Assembly (NCBI GenBank): GCA_018873245.2
Contig: JAEMBT020000009.1
Coordinates: forward strand, 15,557,794 to 15,621,793
DNA from: Archegozetes longisetosus
Taxonomy: Eukaryota; Arthropoda; Arachnida; Sarcoptiformes; Trhypochthoniidae
Direction: 5' to 3'
DNA: 64,000 nucleotides
Positions 34,584 to 45,492 of this stretch are shown piece by piece. The notes under the pieces were generated by a model, which saw nothing but the letters and a program-made list of their open reading frames with translations, was not told where the DNA came from and made no database searches. Every line of letters starts with the position of its first letter. The first letter of the stretch is position 1. Made by a program: the position numbers and the translations under genes.

Positions 34584-35181
34584 GGTGTGAATCCGGGCTA
34601 ATCGGTCTAAAGGGGTTGACCCCCATCCCCAAGTGTGATATAACATTGGATTTAGTTGGTCAAGCTGAACATTTTGATACCACACTTGACCACTACTGAT
34701 CCTAACCTGACCACTTCTGACAACTCTCGACGGGAGTGGCTCACCTCACCAATTGATATATCATTGGACTCAGGACATCGAACTGAGCATTTTGATACCT
34801 CACTTGATCAATTATCACAAGTAGTTCTCGAGATATTTATCATTATTTGGTTTAGTACCTCGTAATAGATAAACTCGGATTCTCGAGTAGTAACCAAAAC
34901 AAGTCTGATATAAAGTATGAGAGAATAAGTTAGGTGGCGAAGCGACCTAACCTATTATACCTTATTTTAAATTAGGCTTGGCTTGGGTTACAACTTGGTA
35001 AAGCCAGGTTTACCCATTTTTGAGGGGGTTAGGTCATGGCGGCCAGAAGTGGGCAGATTCGGGTTGTAAGTAGTCAAGTGTGGTATCAAAATGTTCAGCT
35101 CGACGAACTGAATCCAATGATCTATTACACTTGGAGGTAGGGGGTCGGAAACTATTTAGACACATTGGCCCGGATTTAACC
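34584..35181. mobile_element. MITE with long inverted ends (598 bp)
   Basis: Flanked by TATAATT (34577-34583, 35182-35188). Inverted ends run for about 110 bp: GGTGTGAATCCGGGC on the left matches GGTTAAATCCGGGC (complement of the right), followed by CCAAGTGT..AACATTTTGATACCACACTTGA. It is less AT-rich than its surroundings. The homologous point in unit 5 (about 41193, TTATAATTGAAATAC) has no insertion. The inverted copy at 48163-48646 is about 114 bp shorter inside. A 69-codon frame in it is not conserved. Confidence 0.85.
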
Positions 35182-35751
35182 TATAATTGAAATACCGAAC
35201 AACTCATTGATAAGCAATATATAATTAATGTCAGACTCACTTGTCCTTTTGGACATTAAAGTATTACTAGTCTTAAAACGAGATACTCGTATATTGCATT
35301 GTATCCCTAAATTGTTTATTGTTTATGCTTACCAACGATATCGTTCCAACTCGTTCTTCAAGGCTAAAAGCCTGTCTAAACAGAACAATCATCATTTAAA
35401 TATAATATTTTTACTTGTATCGATCTCTGAAGTTTTGCATTTCGAAATACGAAAGTAAGGTTCAACCAATAAAACTAGTCTATGATTAGTAGAATACGTT
35501 GGTCTCAACCGCTTGGGCCTCTCCAGTAGGAATAATAAGCAAATTTTTCATTATTCACATCATGTAAATTTAAGTTAAAACATATTTATTCATTATAACA
35601 TATTAATTTTATTATCAAATGAGATCTACATCTTTATATTCATAGATTTCATATATAGCCAATATACCCATCATAATATATATATTGTAATACCCAATAT
35701 CATTTATTAAAAATATATTCTTGATACTGTATCATCTTGTAATCAATACAA

Positions 35752-36500
35752 TTACTTATCCAAACATGTTTTCTTATTAGGATCATAAGGAGAAGTTAGC
35801 CATTTCTGGAAATCATCGAAATTCTTAGCGTCGATTAATGCCAATTGATCAGCATGGGCGATAATCGAGCCATGATTTACAGTGTATTCTGAAATATTAA
35901 CAGAATACTCCTGGTCTTCTTTGATTTGGTACTTTCCCTCCTGTTGAGTCAAGTCAATTGTTGTATAAGCGTATCCGAATTTCAATTGATTCTTATCACG
36001 AGCATCAACGTAAAATTGAGCAAAGCTACTGGCATGAAGCTCTTTAGTTTGAGTTGTAAGCACAGCTTTAGCCAAGTTCGAGATACCTTCTGCGAGTTTC
36101 TTCAAACTGATTTCATCAAAGCCTTTAAAAATGGCCAAGAGACTTCTAGTAATTTCGGTATAATCTCTCTTTTTTAATGGATCTGAAGACTCGTTCGTTA
36201 TTTGCAGGTGTGTTGAGAAAAGGGACATGGTCGACTGCCTCAATGAAACGATAAAACGATTGGGCCAATTTTTTTTCTGTCTGCATCAGTTTTAATATCT
36301 CCTGATCCTGGATGGAAATTCACTTTGTTCGCCACTTGATTCAAAATCGTACTAACAGCATCCAAATGATTTTCAATTTTCGTAAACAACTCTTTTGATT
36401 TATCTGATATTTCATCGCTTCTAAGCATTAAAAGATATGGAATAGGTCTTCTTGGTTCATTACCAACAACGATTAAGTTACTGAATAAGCCACCTGACAT
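35752..36500 (-). pseudogene. A-family gene, copy A4, two single-base insertions
   Basis: Very close to A2 and A6 but with an extra base in two homopolymer runs: the T run ending at about 36175 (six T against five) and GGCCAATTTTTTTT at about 36265. Together they move the frame twice, leaving 36500-36240 and 36243-35752 open in different frames. ATG 36500, intron 36519-36594 and TATA box 36664-36672 are all intact. Because both lesions sit in homopolymers, a sequencing error in this copy should be excluded before calling it dead. Confidence 0.68.
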
Positions 36501-37753
36501 TGTTCTCACTTGTTGTCTCTTAACAAAAGTCAATCACAAATTAGTATAAATTGTAATAGTATTAAATTAGTACTGTTATAATATCAATACTTACAAATTC
36601 GATATTACTTTAGAAGACAAGTTGTTGTCAAAAATGAATCATATTGAGACAAATTTTAGCTCAGTATTTATACTAAATCTTAGACGTTGCAGTACAATAA
36701 ATATCAAACTTAAAACCAATAATTTCAACCAATAGTTGTACTTTGTCAATAAAGATTAAGTCTTATGATAAATTTTGAAGAACGTGAGTATCAGCTTATC
36801 ACATTTTCTTCATAACTAAGTGGAAGTATGAAAAGTTTGATTTCATTTAACGAGATTCATATTAATGCTGTGTTATGCTTTGATAACTTTGATAACCAAT
36901 ATAACTTTTAATTATCATAGACTGCAAACATGTCAAAAGTGATAACAATACAAATACTGCAATAGTTGCAACAGAAGATAATTTAGATGACTTATCTGTC
37001 ATAAAGTTTAGTCTTGATAAAGAAAAATAAATTCATCGAACCTGAATATTTGACAAATATTTATGAAAATTCAAGTGGACTTTATCCTGACGTCTACTCA
37101 TCACTTTATATGTACTTTGAACCTAACTAAATTTGATAAATAAACGAAATGTTTCTATGACCAGATGAGTTAAGTTAAAATTAGAACATTTGATATATAA
37201 ATAAATTCATAACTTATTTGTATTGTTCTAACTTAAAAATGACATGGAATATTATAGATCATCTCTTTTTATTCCAATAATTATTGCTTAAAATCATATT
37301 TTTGTTGTAGTTATAAATACTATTGACTTATATGAATTGGATATATCACGAATAACTCTGATTAAATTGCGTATGAGATTTGGTTTACATTTAATTTAGA
37401 TTTATATTCAATTTACTTAAACATTGGTTAATGTTTGGCAAGTCGTTAAGGCTTTGTTTAGAATATTAGACTATGGGTTTCTTCTCATTAATTATAATAA
37501 CATTCTTTATAGTAATTAAATAGTTTGAATTAACAAAGTTTGTATCTAACTGTACGAGATTCAAATCTTGAACAAATATCATTTGATTTACTATTAATAG
37601 TTAAATTTGATGCTATCAGAACTATGAACATGACTTAAATTGTTTAAAGTGCTTCTATTGTAATCGTCTGAGCATCAACTTGTGAATGACAACTGTAAAT
37701 CAAACTTCAAGGTTCATTAGATTAGATTTGGTCTTTCTATTTGCTCCTAAAGT

Positions 37754-37762
37754 TATAAATAG
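37754..37762 (+). promoter_or_regulatory. TATA box of B4 (TATAAATAG)
   Basis: Same TATAAATAGGGAAGAAG context as in B1 and B2, 114 bp before the start codon. The inverted-duplication breakpoint near 37748 lies directly beside it, so the inverted copy (45594 onward) lost the box. Confidence 0.6.
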
Positions 37763-37875
37763 GGAAGAAGTTGTTACGAGAATGCAGCATTCAAGCCTCA
37801 TACTTATCAAAAAACAAAATATTTTCGTATCGTTATTTTCACTATTAATCTTTAACTACTATTTTACAGCCTAAA

Positions 37876-38601
37876 ATGCCTATCTTGGTTTCTTCTGCTA
37901 CTATTCTTGGTAAAAATACATCTGATCCACTTGAATCTGGAAAAGATTTGGTAAATCCTAAGAATCACGCCAATGCTTTGACCTCAATCTTACATGCAGT
38001 TCAAGATAGAGCCAACTTTCATCCTCAAACTCAAGATATTTGCGGATCTGATACTTATTTGAATGATTATTTGTATGGTTTCGATAAGATACCTTTTTTG
38101 GGTCTGACTACGGTTATTGAATTGGTTAAAGGAATTGAAGGCGATAATTATGCTAAATTCATAAACGGTTTGATCAAATTTTATGGCGATTTGGAAGAGA
38201 AGGATTCAAGAAAAGTAAAAAGACTATTTGGACAAATGTTTAATACTTTATTAACTAGTGACACTGATGTAAAGCAACTCTGTCAGGCAACTGAAGAATC
38301 TGCTCGCTTGATTCAATTCATCATTGATGTGAGGGATTTTAATAAAGATCCTGAAAAACATAATATAAAGTTAAACGTCTATACTGCTGATATAAAGTTT
38401 AGTATGAATGGTCGAAGTATAAAATTGAATACGAATGATTTTTCATTCAAATTGACTCAATATGAGTTTAAAAGAGGAACTTTGATCTATCATGGGGCAG
38501 ATATTCTCTCTTCAATACCATTAACAACTGTCGATGAATGGATTGAGGAAATAACAACCGAAAATGAGAAGGGCCTTGACAAACATATTATTTTTAAGTA
38601 A
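37876..38601 (+). CDS. B-family protein, copy B4 (241 aa), intact, function unknown
   Basis: Starts at ATG after CTACTATTTTACAGCCTAAA. No signal peptide or membrane segment. Order of features: N-terminal helices (residues 15-45), NFHPQTQDI (47-55), IPFL (72-75), helical middle rich in charged residues (KDSRKVKRLFGQMF), IQFIIDVRD (146-154), strand-like C-terminal third (..KLNVYTADIKFSMN..), final amphipathic helix TTVDEWIEEI. It is a mosaic: its last 60 residues match B1 (FKRGTLIYHGADILSS) while other parts resemble B2/B5. Its neighbour A4 is frameshifted. An AATAAA-type signal lies about 150 bp downstream. Function unknown; distant paralogue of the A family. Confidence 0.75.
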   Translation: MPILVSSATILGKNTSDPLESGKDLVNPKNHANALTSILHAVQDRANFHPQTQDICGSDTYLNDYLYGFDKIPFLGLTTVIELVKGIEGDNYAKFINGLIKFYGDLEEKDSRKVKRLFGQMFNTLLTSDTDVKQLCQATEESARLIQFIIDVRDFNKDPEKHNIKLNVYTADIKFSMNGRSIKLNTNDFSFKLTQYEFKRGTLIYHGADILSSIPLTTVDEWIEEITTENEKGLDKHIIFK

Positions 38602-38689
38602 ACGATATATTATCTCACCTATACTATACACTTTCTGTAACAATGTTATCGAAAATTAAAAATATTAAAAAGTAACTATATCATTTGTA

Positions 38690-39345
38690 TTATCGATTAT
38701 AAAAGATGATTCAGAGCATTGCATGACATTTAAAAGTGAGAGTAATATAAATAAAATATGAATTTATTTAAATATCAAATTTTCTACTTTGAAGTTAACT
38801 CATCTGGTCAAAGAAACATTTCGTTTATTCATCATATTTCATAAGATTCAAAGTACAGATATAGTGATAAGTAGACATCAGGATAAAGATTACTTCCATT
38901 TTCACAAATATTTGTTAAATATTCACGTTCGATTAATTTATTTTTCTTTATTAAGACTAGACTTTATGACAAATAAGTCATGTAACTAATCTTCCACTGT
39001 AACTATGTACAGTATTTGCATTGTTATCACTTTTGACAATGTTTACAGTCTATTATAATTAAAAGTTATATTGGTTATCAAAGTTATCAAAGCATAACAT
39101 AGCACTTATATGAATCTCGTTAAATAAAATCAAACTTTTCACATTTCCACTTAATTATAAAGAATAAACGATAAGCTGATACTCACGTATTTCCAAATTT
39201 ATCATAATACTTAATCTTTGTTGTTAAAGTCCAACTATTGGTTTAAGCTATTGGTCCTAAATTTGGTATTTATTGTACTACAAGGTCTAAGATTTAGTAT
39301 AAATACTGAGCTAAAATTTGTCTCAATATCATTGATTTTTGACAC
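38690..39345. repeat. Region R' of unit 4
   Basis: Inverted copy of the A4 upstream region R (about 36635-37265), without a MITE. A-type TATA box at 39298-39306 faces C4. Confidence 0.78.
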
Positions 39346-39429
39346 CAGAGGCGAATCATAGACGTACTAAGTGATCAAGTATATTCCGGGGTTGGCTTCG
39401 CTTATGGTTTTCCCAGGGTGATTACATAC

Positions 39430-39609
39430 ATGGCCAATGGAGCTCATCCTGAAACTCTGAGAAGTGTAGCAGGGGAATTAAGCAACTTGCATAAAACTGG
39501 ACTTATAATGGTACCTGGATGGGTTGCCGCTATACTTGCGATCGCTGTACCTAACGAAGCTGTCCTGAGTGCAGTAGCTTGTAAGGGCATTGAGAAAATT
39601 GAAGACTAA
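39430..39609 (+). CDS. C4: C-family frame (59 aa from internal ATG)
   Basis: The frame is open from GTG at 39418; the first in-frame ATG is at 39430 (MANGAHPETLR). A short upstream ATG frame (ATGGTTTTCCCAGGGTGA) would be met first by ribosomes. It lies behind the R' TATA box at 39298-39306 and ends with KIED-stop followed by TTCAATAAA. Identical at the protein level to C6 in the other arm. Confidence 0.33.
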   Translation: MANGAHPETLRSVAGELSNLHKTGLIMVPGWVAAILAIAVPNEAVLSAVACKGIEKIED

Positions 39610-39611
39610 AT

Positions 39612-41744
39612 TCAATAAACTCCACTTTCCAGCAAAATAAAACTCTATCAAGTTTGCTCTATCAAGTTCTGATTTTTTCTAAATTAAGTTTCCTTCTGTT
39701 GCTTTACGACCGTATTCGAAATAGAATTATTCAAATTTGTTAATAGTAAAAACTTATGTGCAATTTTACTCAGTTATTCCACAGATACAATGTTCTATAA
39801 AGGCATTTATATAGCCTACAGAAGGAGAAAGAATGAGTGATTCTATGTAGAAAAAGGAATTTAAACAAGTTAACGAGAGTCTCTTTTATCAATTTGACCA
39901 ACAGATTGAGTATAGTATGAATATTATAAACTCAACAGATAAAAATTGATTGAAACAGAGTTTAATAAGATTTATTATGCTGGAGATGATAGAAAGGGAC
40001 CTGAATTTTAGAGGAAAATAGACAGTAACTGAACGTAATAAAGTAAATCACATATTAAATTCTGTGTAACATTTCGTATTCATTCATGTTTTGTTTGAAG
40101 CATATGATTTCCCAAAGAACTCAAAAGTTTGAGTAATGCTGTGTTTTCTGGTAGGCTTAATCCAAGAATTAGTAAAAGGAGTAATAATAAATATTGTGAA
40201 TCAAATGAAATATTTAGATATAGTGTATCGGTTCAAAATAGGAAGTATGATGGCTAAGAGACGATCGTTCTAGTGAATCGTTCATCAGCTGTATGATCAT
40301 TCAGGTATATTAACAATTAATGAAGTAGTTGTTTTAATTTTATCAAAAGCTTATAATAAATCAACATATCATATAAATACAGAAAATTATTATAATATTT
40401 GCTTTTAATTACTAATAGAGCGATTATAATAGTGAATGTTATAAATGAATCACGTCAAAACGACAAATGTTGAGCTTTATTGTCAAAGTTGACCAATTTA
40501 CATAACTTACACTAAATTTTTGAGTTACATTTCTTAATTGTACTGTTTTGCAAGAAAGTATGCTTTAAGTATAATTCAAAACATAAATGTAGTTCAAGAA
40601 TTTTCATCAAGTTTCTCCATTTTGATTATAACCTAATTGAGTAATGTTTGATCACTTTTCTTCGAAGTCAAATGTCATCACTAGAAGTTGTGTTATACTG
40701 ATCTTTTGTTAATAAACTATATATTTCGCTAATTTTGATTGATATTCGATAAGTTTTTAATTAATCTCACTCAATAAATTATTCATTTCTTAATCTTCAA
40801 TTTAGTTCTTTTATTCTTTGAGAACGTTTATTGAGTATATCAACTGTTTGTTCATTACTGGACATTTTGGTTTAATAATTCTATGCTATTCAACTCTATT
40901 AATAATTGATTAGAAATTGAAGGGCACAATAAAATTGAAAGATATCTCTGTTTTACAATGCTGCAATAAAGATGCACAAGCTTTCACCCTTTACATCTCA
41001 AACAGTATGTTATGACATCTATTATATTAATATAATTCATTTATACATAATATAAAAAATTTTAGTTATAAAAAGTCAACAAAACTTATCAAATGAAATC
41101 AATTATAGGTATAATAACATGTATTTCATAGAATATGGTATTTAACCAGCAATAAATTTTCACATTAAGACATACTACTTTTTTGATTTATAATTGAAAT
41201 ACTGAACAACTCAATGATGAGCAATATCACATCAATGCCAGAATCACTCGTCCTTTTGAACATTTAAGTATTACTAGCCTCAAAACAAGATACTCGTATA
41301 TTGCATTGTACCACTAAATGGTTTATTGTTTCTGCCTTCAAACGATATCGTTCTACCTCCATTCTTCAAGGCTCAAAGCCTGTCTAAACAAAAACAATCA
41401 TCGTTTATATATATTATTTTTACTTGTATCGTTCTATGAATTTGTGCATTTGGAAACAATTAAATGAGATTCAGAGAATAAAAGTAGTCTATGATGAGTA
41501 GAACACATTAGGTTTCTACAGTAGGAATGCTATGCAAATTTTTCATTATTCACTTCATGTGCATTTAAGTTAAAACATATATATTTATTATAACGTATTA
41601 ACTTTATTATCAAATGAGATCTACATGTTTATACTTATAGATTTCATATATAGCCAATATACCATCATAATATATATATTGTAATACCCAATATCATTTA
41701 TTAAAATATATTCTTGATTCTGTATCATCTTGTAATCAATACAA
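39612..41744. repeat. Unit 4/unit 5 spacer
   Basis: Full-length unit spacer homologous to 20470-22584, with the same relic exon at about 39850-40040, the boundary motif at about 40152 and the hairpin near 40770-40840. No transposon sits in this copy, so it is useful as the empty-site reference for elements at 33183 and 34584. Confidence 0.65.
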
Positions 41745-42494
41745 TTACTTATCCAAACATGTTTTCATATTAGGATCATAAGGAGAAGTTAGCCATTTCT
41801 GGAAATCATCGAAATTCTTAGCGTCCATTAATGCCAATTTATCAGCATGGGCGATAATCGCGCTATGATTTACAGTGTATTCTGAAATATTAACAGAATA
41901 CGCCTGGTTTTCTTTGATTTGGTGCTTACCCTCCTGTTGAGTCAAGTCAATCGTTGTATAAGCGAATCCGAATTTCAATTGATTCTTATCACGAGCATCA
42001 ACGTAAAATTGAGCAAAGCTACTGGCATGAAGCTCTTTTGTTTGACTTGTAAGCACTGCTTTAGCCAAGTTCGAGATACCTTCTTTGATTTTGAGCAAAC
42101 TCTTATCATCAAAGCTATCAAAAACGGCCAAGAGACTTCTAGTAATTTCGTTATAATCTCTCTTATTAATAGATCTATTAATTCGTTGGTTACTTGAAGG
42201 TGAGTTGAGAAATGGGACATGGTCGACTGTCTCAATGAAACGATAAAACGATTGGGTCAATTTATTTCTGTCTGCATCAGTTCTAACATCTCCTGATCCT
42301 GGATGGAAATTCACTTTGTTCGCCACTTGACCCAAAATCGTACTAACAGCATCCAAATGATTTTCAATTTTAGTAAACAATTCTTTTGATTTATCTGATA
42401 TTTCATCGCTTCTAAGCGTTAGAAGAAATGGAAGAGCTCTTGTTCTTCGATTATTACCAACAACGATGCAGTTACTGAATAAGCCACCTGACAT
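41745..42494 (-). CDS. A-family protein, copy A5 (249 aa), function unknown
   Basis: Open from ATG at 42494; probable 5'-UTR intron 42513-42588 with GTAAGT donor and GTTAAG acceptor; TATA box 42658-42666. It differs from A2/A6 in the N-terminus (NCIVVGNNRRTRALPFLL) and middle (SSNQRINRSINKRDY..), and is identical to A8 in the inverted arm. Motifs NFHPGSGDV, VPFL and QFYVDARD are kept. With the open B5 it forms one of two neighbouring A-B pairs (the other is B7/A8) in which both frames are intact. Confidence 0.74.
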   Translation of the reverse strand: MSGGLFSNCIVVGNNRRTRALPFLLTLRSDEISDKSKELFTKIENHLDAVSTILGQVANKVNFHPGSGDVRTDADRNKLTQSFYRFIETVDHVPFLNSPSSNQRINRSINKRDYNEITRSLLAVFDSFDDKSLLKIKEGISNLAKAVLTSQTKELHASSFAQFYVDARDKNQLKFGFAYTTIDLTQQEGKHQIKENQAYSVNISEYTVNHSAIIAHADKLALMDAKNFDDFQKWLTSPYDPNMKTCLDK

Positions 42495-43860
42495 TGTTCT
42501 CAGTTGTTGTTTCTTAACAAAACTCAATCATAAATTAGTATTAATATTAATAGTAATAAATTAGTATTGTTATAAAATCAATACTTACAAATTCGATATT
42601 ACTTTAGAAGACAAGTTGGTGTGAAAAATGAATCATATTGCGACAAATTTTAGCTCAGTATTTATACTAAATCTTAGACCTTGCAGTACAATAAATATCA
42701 AACTTAGAGCCAATAATTTCAACCAATAGTTGTACTTTGTCAATAAAGATTAGGTTCTATGATAAATTTTGAAGTACGTGAGTATCAGCTTATCATATTT
42801 TCTTCATAATCAAGTGGAAGTGTGAAAAGTTTGATTTTATTTAACGAAATTCATATTAATGCTATTTTATGCTTTGATAACTTTGATAACCAATATAACT
42901 TTTAATTATCATAGACTGTAAACATTGTCAAAAGTGATAACAATGCAAATTCTGTACATCGTAGCAGTAGATGGTAATTTACATGACTTATTTGTCATAA
43001 CGTCTAGTCTTGATAAAGAAAAATAAATTCATCGAATGTGAATATTTAACAAATATTTGTGAAAATGCAAGTGGACTTTATCCTGATGTTTTCTCATCAC
43101 TTTATCTGTACTTTGAATCTTACGAAATATGATAAATAAACGAAATGTTTCTATGACCAGATGAGTTAAGTTAAAATTAGAACATTTGATATGCAAATAA
43201 ATTCATATTTTATTTGTATTGTTCTCACTTTAAAATGATTTGGAATATTATAAATCATCTCTTTTTTATTCCAATAATTATTGCTTAAAATCATATTTTT
43301 GTTGTACTATTCACTTATATGAATTGGATATATCACGAATAACTCTGATTAAATTGATTATGAGATTTGGTTTACATTTAATTTAGATTTATGTTTGATT
43401 TACTTAAACATTTGTTCGTGTTTGGTAAGTCGTTAAAGTATTGTTTAGAAAATTAGTCTTTGAGTTTCTTCTTATTAATTATGATAATATTTATTATAAT
43501 AATTAAATAGTTTGAATTAAAAAAGTTAGTATCTAACTGTACGAGACACAAGTGTTAAGCAAATTTTATCTGATTTGCTATTAATAGTTAAATTTGATGC
43601 TATCAGCACTATTAACATGACTTAAATTGTTTAAAGTGCTTCCAACTAATAGTCTGAGCATGAACTTGTGAATAACATTTGTAGATCAAACTTCAAGGTT
43701 CGTTAGATTAGATTTGGTCTTTCTATTCGCTACTAAAGTGATAAATAGGGAAGAAGTTGTTACGAGAATGCAGCATTCAAGCCTTAACTTGTCCAAGAGC
43801 AACATATTTTCGTACCGTTATTTTGACTATTAATCTTTAACTACTATTTTACAGCCTAAA

Positions 43861-44586
43861 ATGCCTATCTTGGTTTCTTCTGCTACTATTCTTGGTAAAA
43901 ATACATCTAATCCACTTGAATCTGGAAAAGATTTGGTAAATGCTAAGAATTACGCCAATGCTTTGACCTCAATCTTACATGCAGCTCAAGATAAAGCCAA
44001 CTTTCATCCTCAAACTCAAGATATTAGCGGATCTGATACTTATTTGAATGATTATTTGAATGGTTTCGATAAGATACCTTTCTTGGGTTTGACTACGGCT
44101 ATTCAATTAGTTAAACGAATTGAAGGCGATAATTATGCTAAATTCATAAACGATTTGATCAAATTTTACGGCGATTTGGAAGAGAAGAATTCAAGAAAAG
44201 TAAAAAGACTATTTGGACAAATGTTTAATACTTTATTAACTAGTGACACGGATGCAAAGCAACTCTGTCAGGCAACTGAAGAATCTGCTCGCTTGATTCA
44301 ATTCATCATTGATGTGAGGGATTTTAATAAAGATCCTGAAAAACATAATATAAAGTTTAACGTCTATACTGCTGATATAAAGTTTAGTATGAATGGTCGA
44401 AGTATAAAATTGAATACGAATGATTTTTCATTCAAATTGACCCAATATGAGTTGAAAAGAGAAACTTTGATCAGTCATGGGGCTGATATTCTCGCTTCAA
44501 TACCATTAACAACTGTCGATGAATGGATTGAGGAAATAACAACCGAAAATGAGAAGGGCCTTGACAAACATATTATTTTTAAGTAA
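43861..44586 (+). CDS. B-family protein, copy B5 (241 aa), function unknown
   Basis: ATG start after the splice-acceptor-like TTTTACAGCCTAAA. Identical protein to B7. Motifs: NFHPQTQDI (47-55), IPFL (72-75), IQFIIDVRD (146-154), final TTVDEWIEEI helix. The upstream box reads GATAAATAGGG at 43740-43748, so the first T of the TATA sequence seen in B1, B2 and B4 is lost; transcription might be weaker. AATAAA lies near 44735. Stands 1.37 kb from A5, head to head. Confidence 0.75.
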   Translation: MPILVSSATILGKNTSNPLESGKDLVNAKNYANALTSILHAAQDKANFHPQTQDISGSDTYLNDYLNGFDKIPFLGLTTAIQLVKRIEGDNYAKFINDLIKFYGDLEEKNSRKVKRLFGQMFNTLLTSDTDAKQLCQATEESARLIQFIIDVRDFNKDPEKHNIKFNVYTADIKFSMNGRSIKLNTNDFSFKLTQYELKRETLISHGADILASIPLTTVDEWIEEITTENEKGLDKHIIFK

Positions 44587-44793
44587 ACCATATATTATCT
44601 CACCTATGCTATACACTTTCTGTAACAATGTTATCGAAAATTAAATATATTAAAAAGTAACTATATCATTTGTATTATCGATAATAAAAGATGATTCAGA
44701 GCATTGCATGACATTTAAAAGTGAGAGTAATATAAATAAAATATGAATTTATTTATATATCAAGTTTTATAATTTGAAGTTAACTCATCTGGT

Positions 44794-45492
44794 GGTTACA
44801 CTTCGAAATCTCGAAAAATAAAGTTTCGAAAACCATGTTTTAACGCCCTAATTATAAGCTAAACGCCATTTTGTTTTTATAGGAATATTTCTTTCAGATC
44901 TCTATTAAGAAACCAATTGACTGGTAGTAAAAAATAGTAAAATTGATGTAATTGTGTTCATTAAAATGATTGGCATACTTCTTATCAATTAAACTGAACC
45001 TGGCTTTACATCCTTTAGTTTTGTACTCATAATGATCTTTATTTTGTAGATTTGAATTCTATAAACATTGAACTGTTGTGAACTGCAGATATAGAACTGC
45101 GATCATAATTAATTAAATAAACTCAAATATTCATAATTTATTCTAGAAAACATTAAAAAATAGAAATTTTTTGGGAAGAATATCTATTAATGAATGAAAG
45201 ATTTAAAGTTTTAAGTCTTAAAGACAAAACGTTTTTATTATGTTTAAAACTCTGTTCTCTAATCCCTTAATCGATTGAAGTTTCTCTGCAATTTGATAAT
45301 AATGAAAACGGGTTTATTCCACAAATAAGGCTTATTTATTAATTTAATGTTCAATTATAATCTATTTGATATTTGAAAATATTTAGTTTCAAATTTAACT
45401 TATTTTAAGTTTAGAAAATCGGATTTTTTATGGTATAAAGTTTAGAAACAGAGTTTTCGAAACTTTATATTTCGAAACTTCGAAGTGATCCC
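44794..45492. mobile_element. hAT-type MITE, long form (699 bp)
   Basis: Same ends, same CATCTGGT duplication (44786-44793, 45493-45500) and same position in R' as the 509-bp element of unit 2, but with about 190 extra internal bases. One insertion inherited by both units, followed by an internal deletion in unit 2, explains this better than two insertions. No open frame of note. Confidence 0.88.

Larger units (their letters stand above)
28713..37748. repeat. Older inverted duplication, left arm
   Basis: This block, from the A3 upstream region through B3, C3, three transposons, A4 and the B4 promoter, reappears in reverse order and orientation at about 45594-54547. The arms differ by transposon presence and by deletions, so it predates the near-identical palindrome on the right. 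Its last part has been partly overwritten by sequence resembling other units. Confidence 0.8.

Noticed and set aside
34656..34865. 69-codon frame
   Set aside because: It lies wholly within the inverted ends and middle of a MITE and is not conserved in the second copy.
35228..35458. 76-codon frame (also at 47886-48116, partly at 16084-16278)
   Set aside because: It lies in the non-coding DNA 3' of A genes, the frame is not preserved in other units, and the two full-length copies are just the inverted duplicates.
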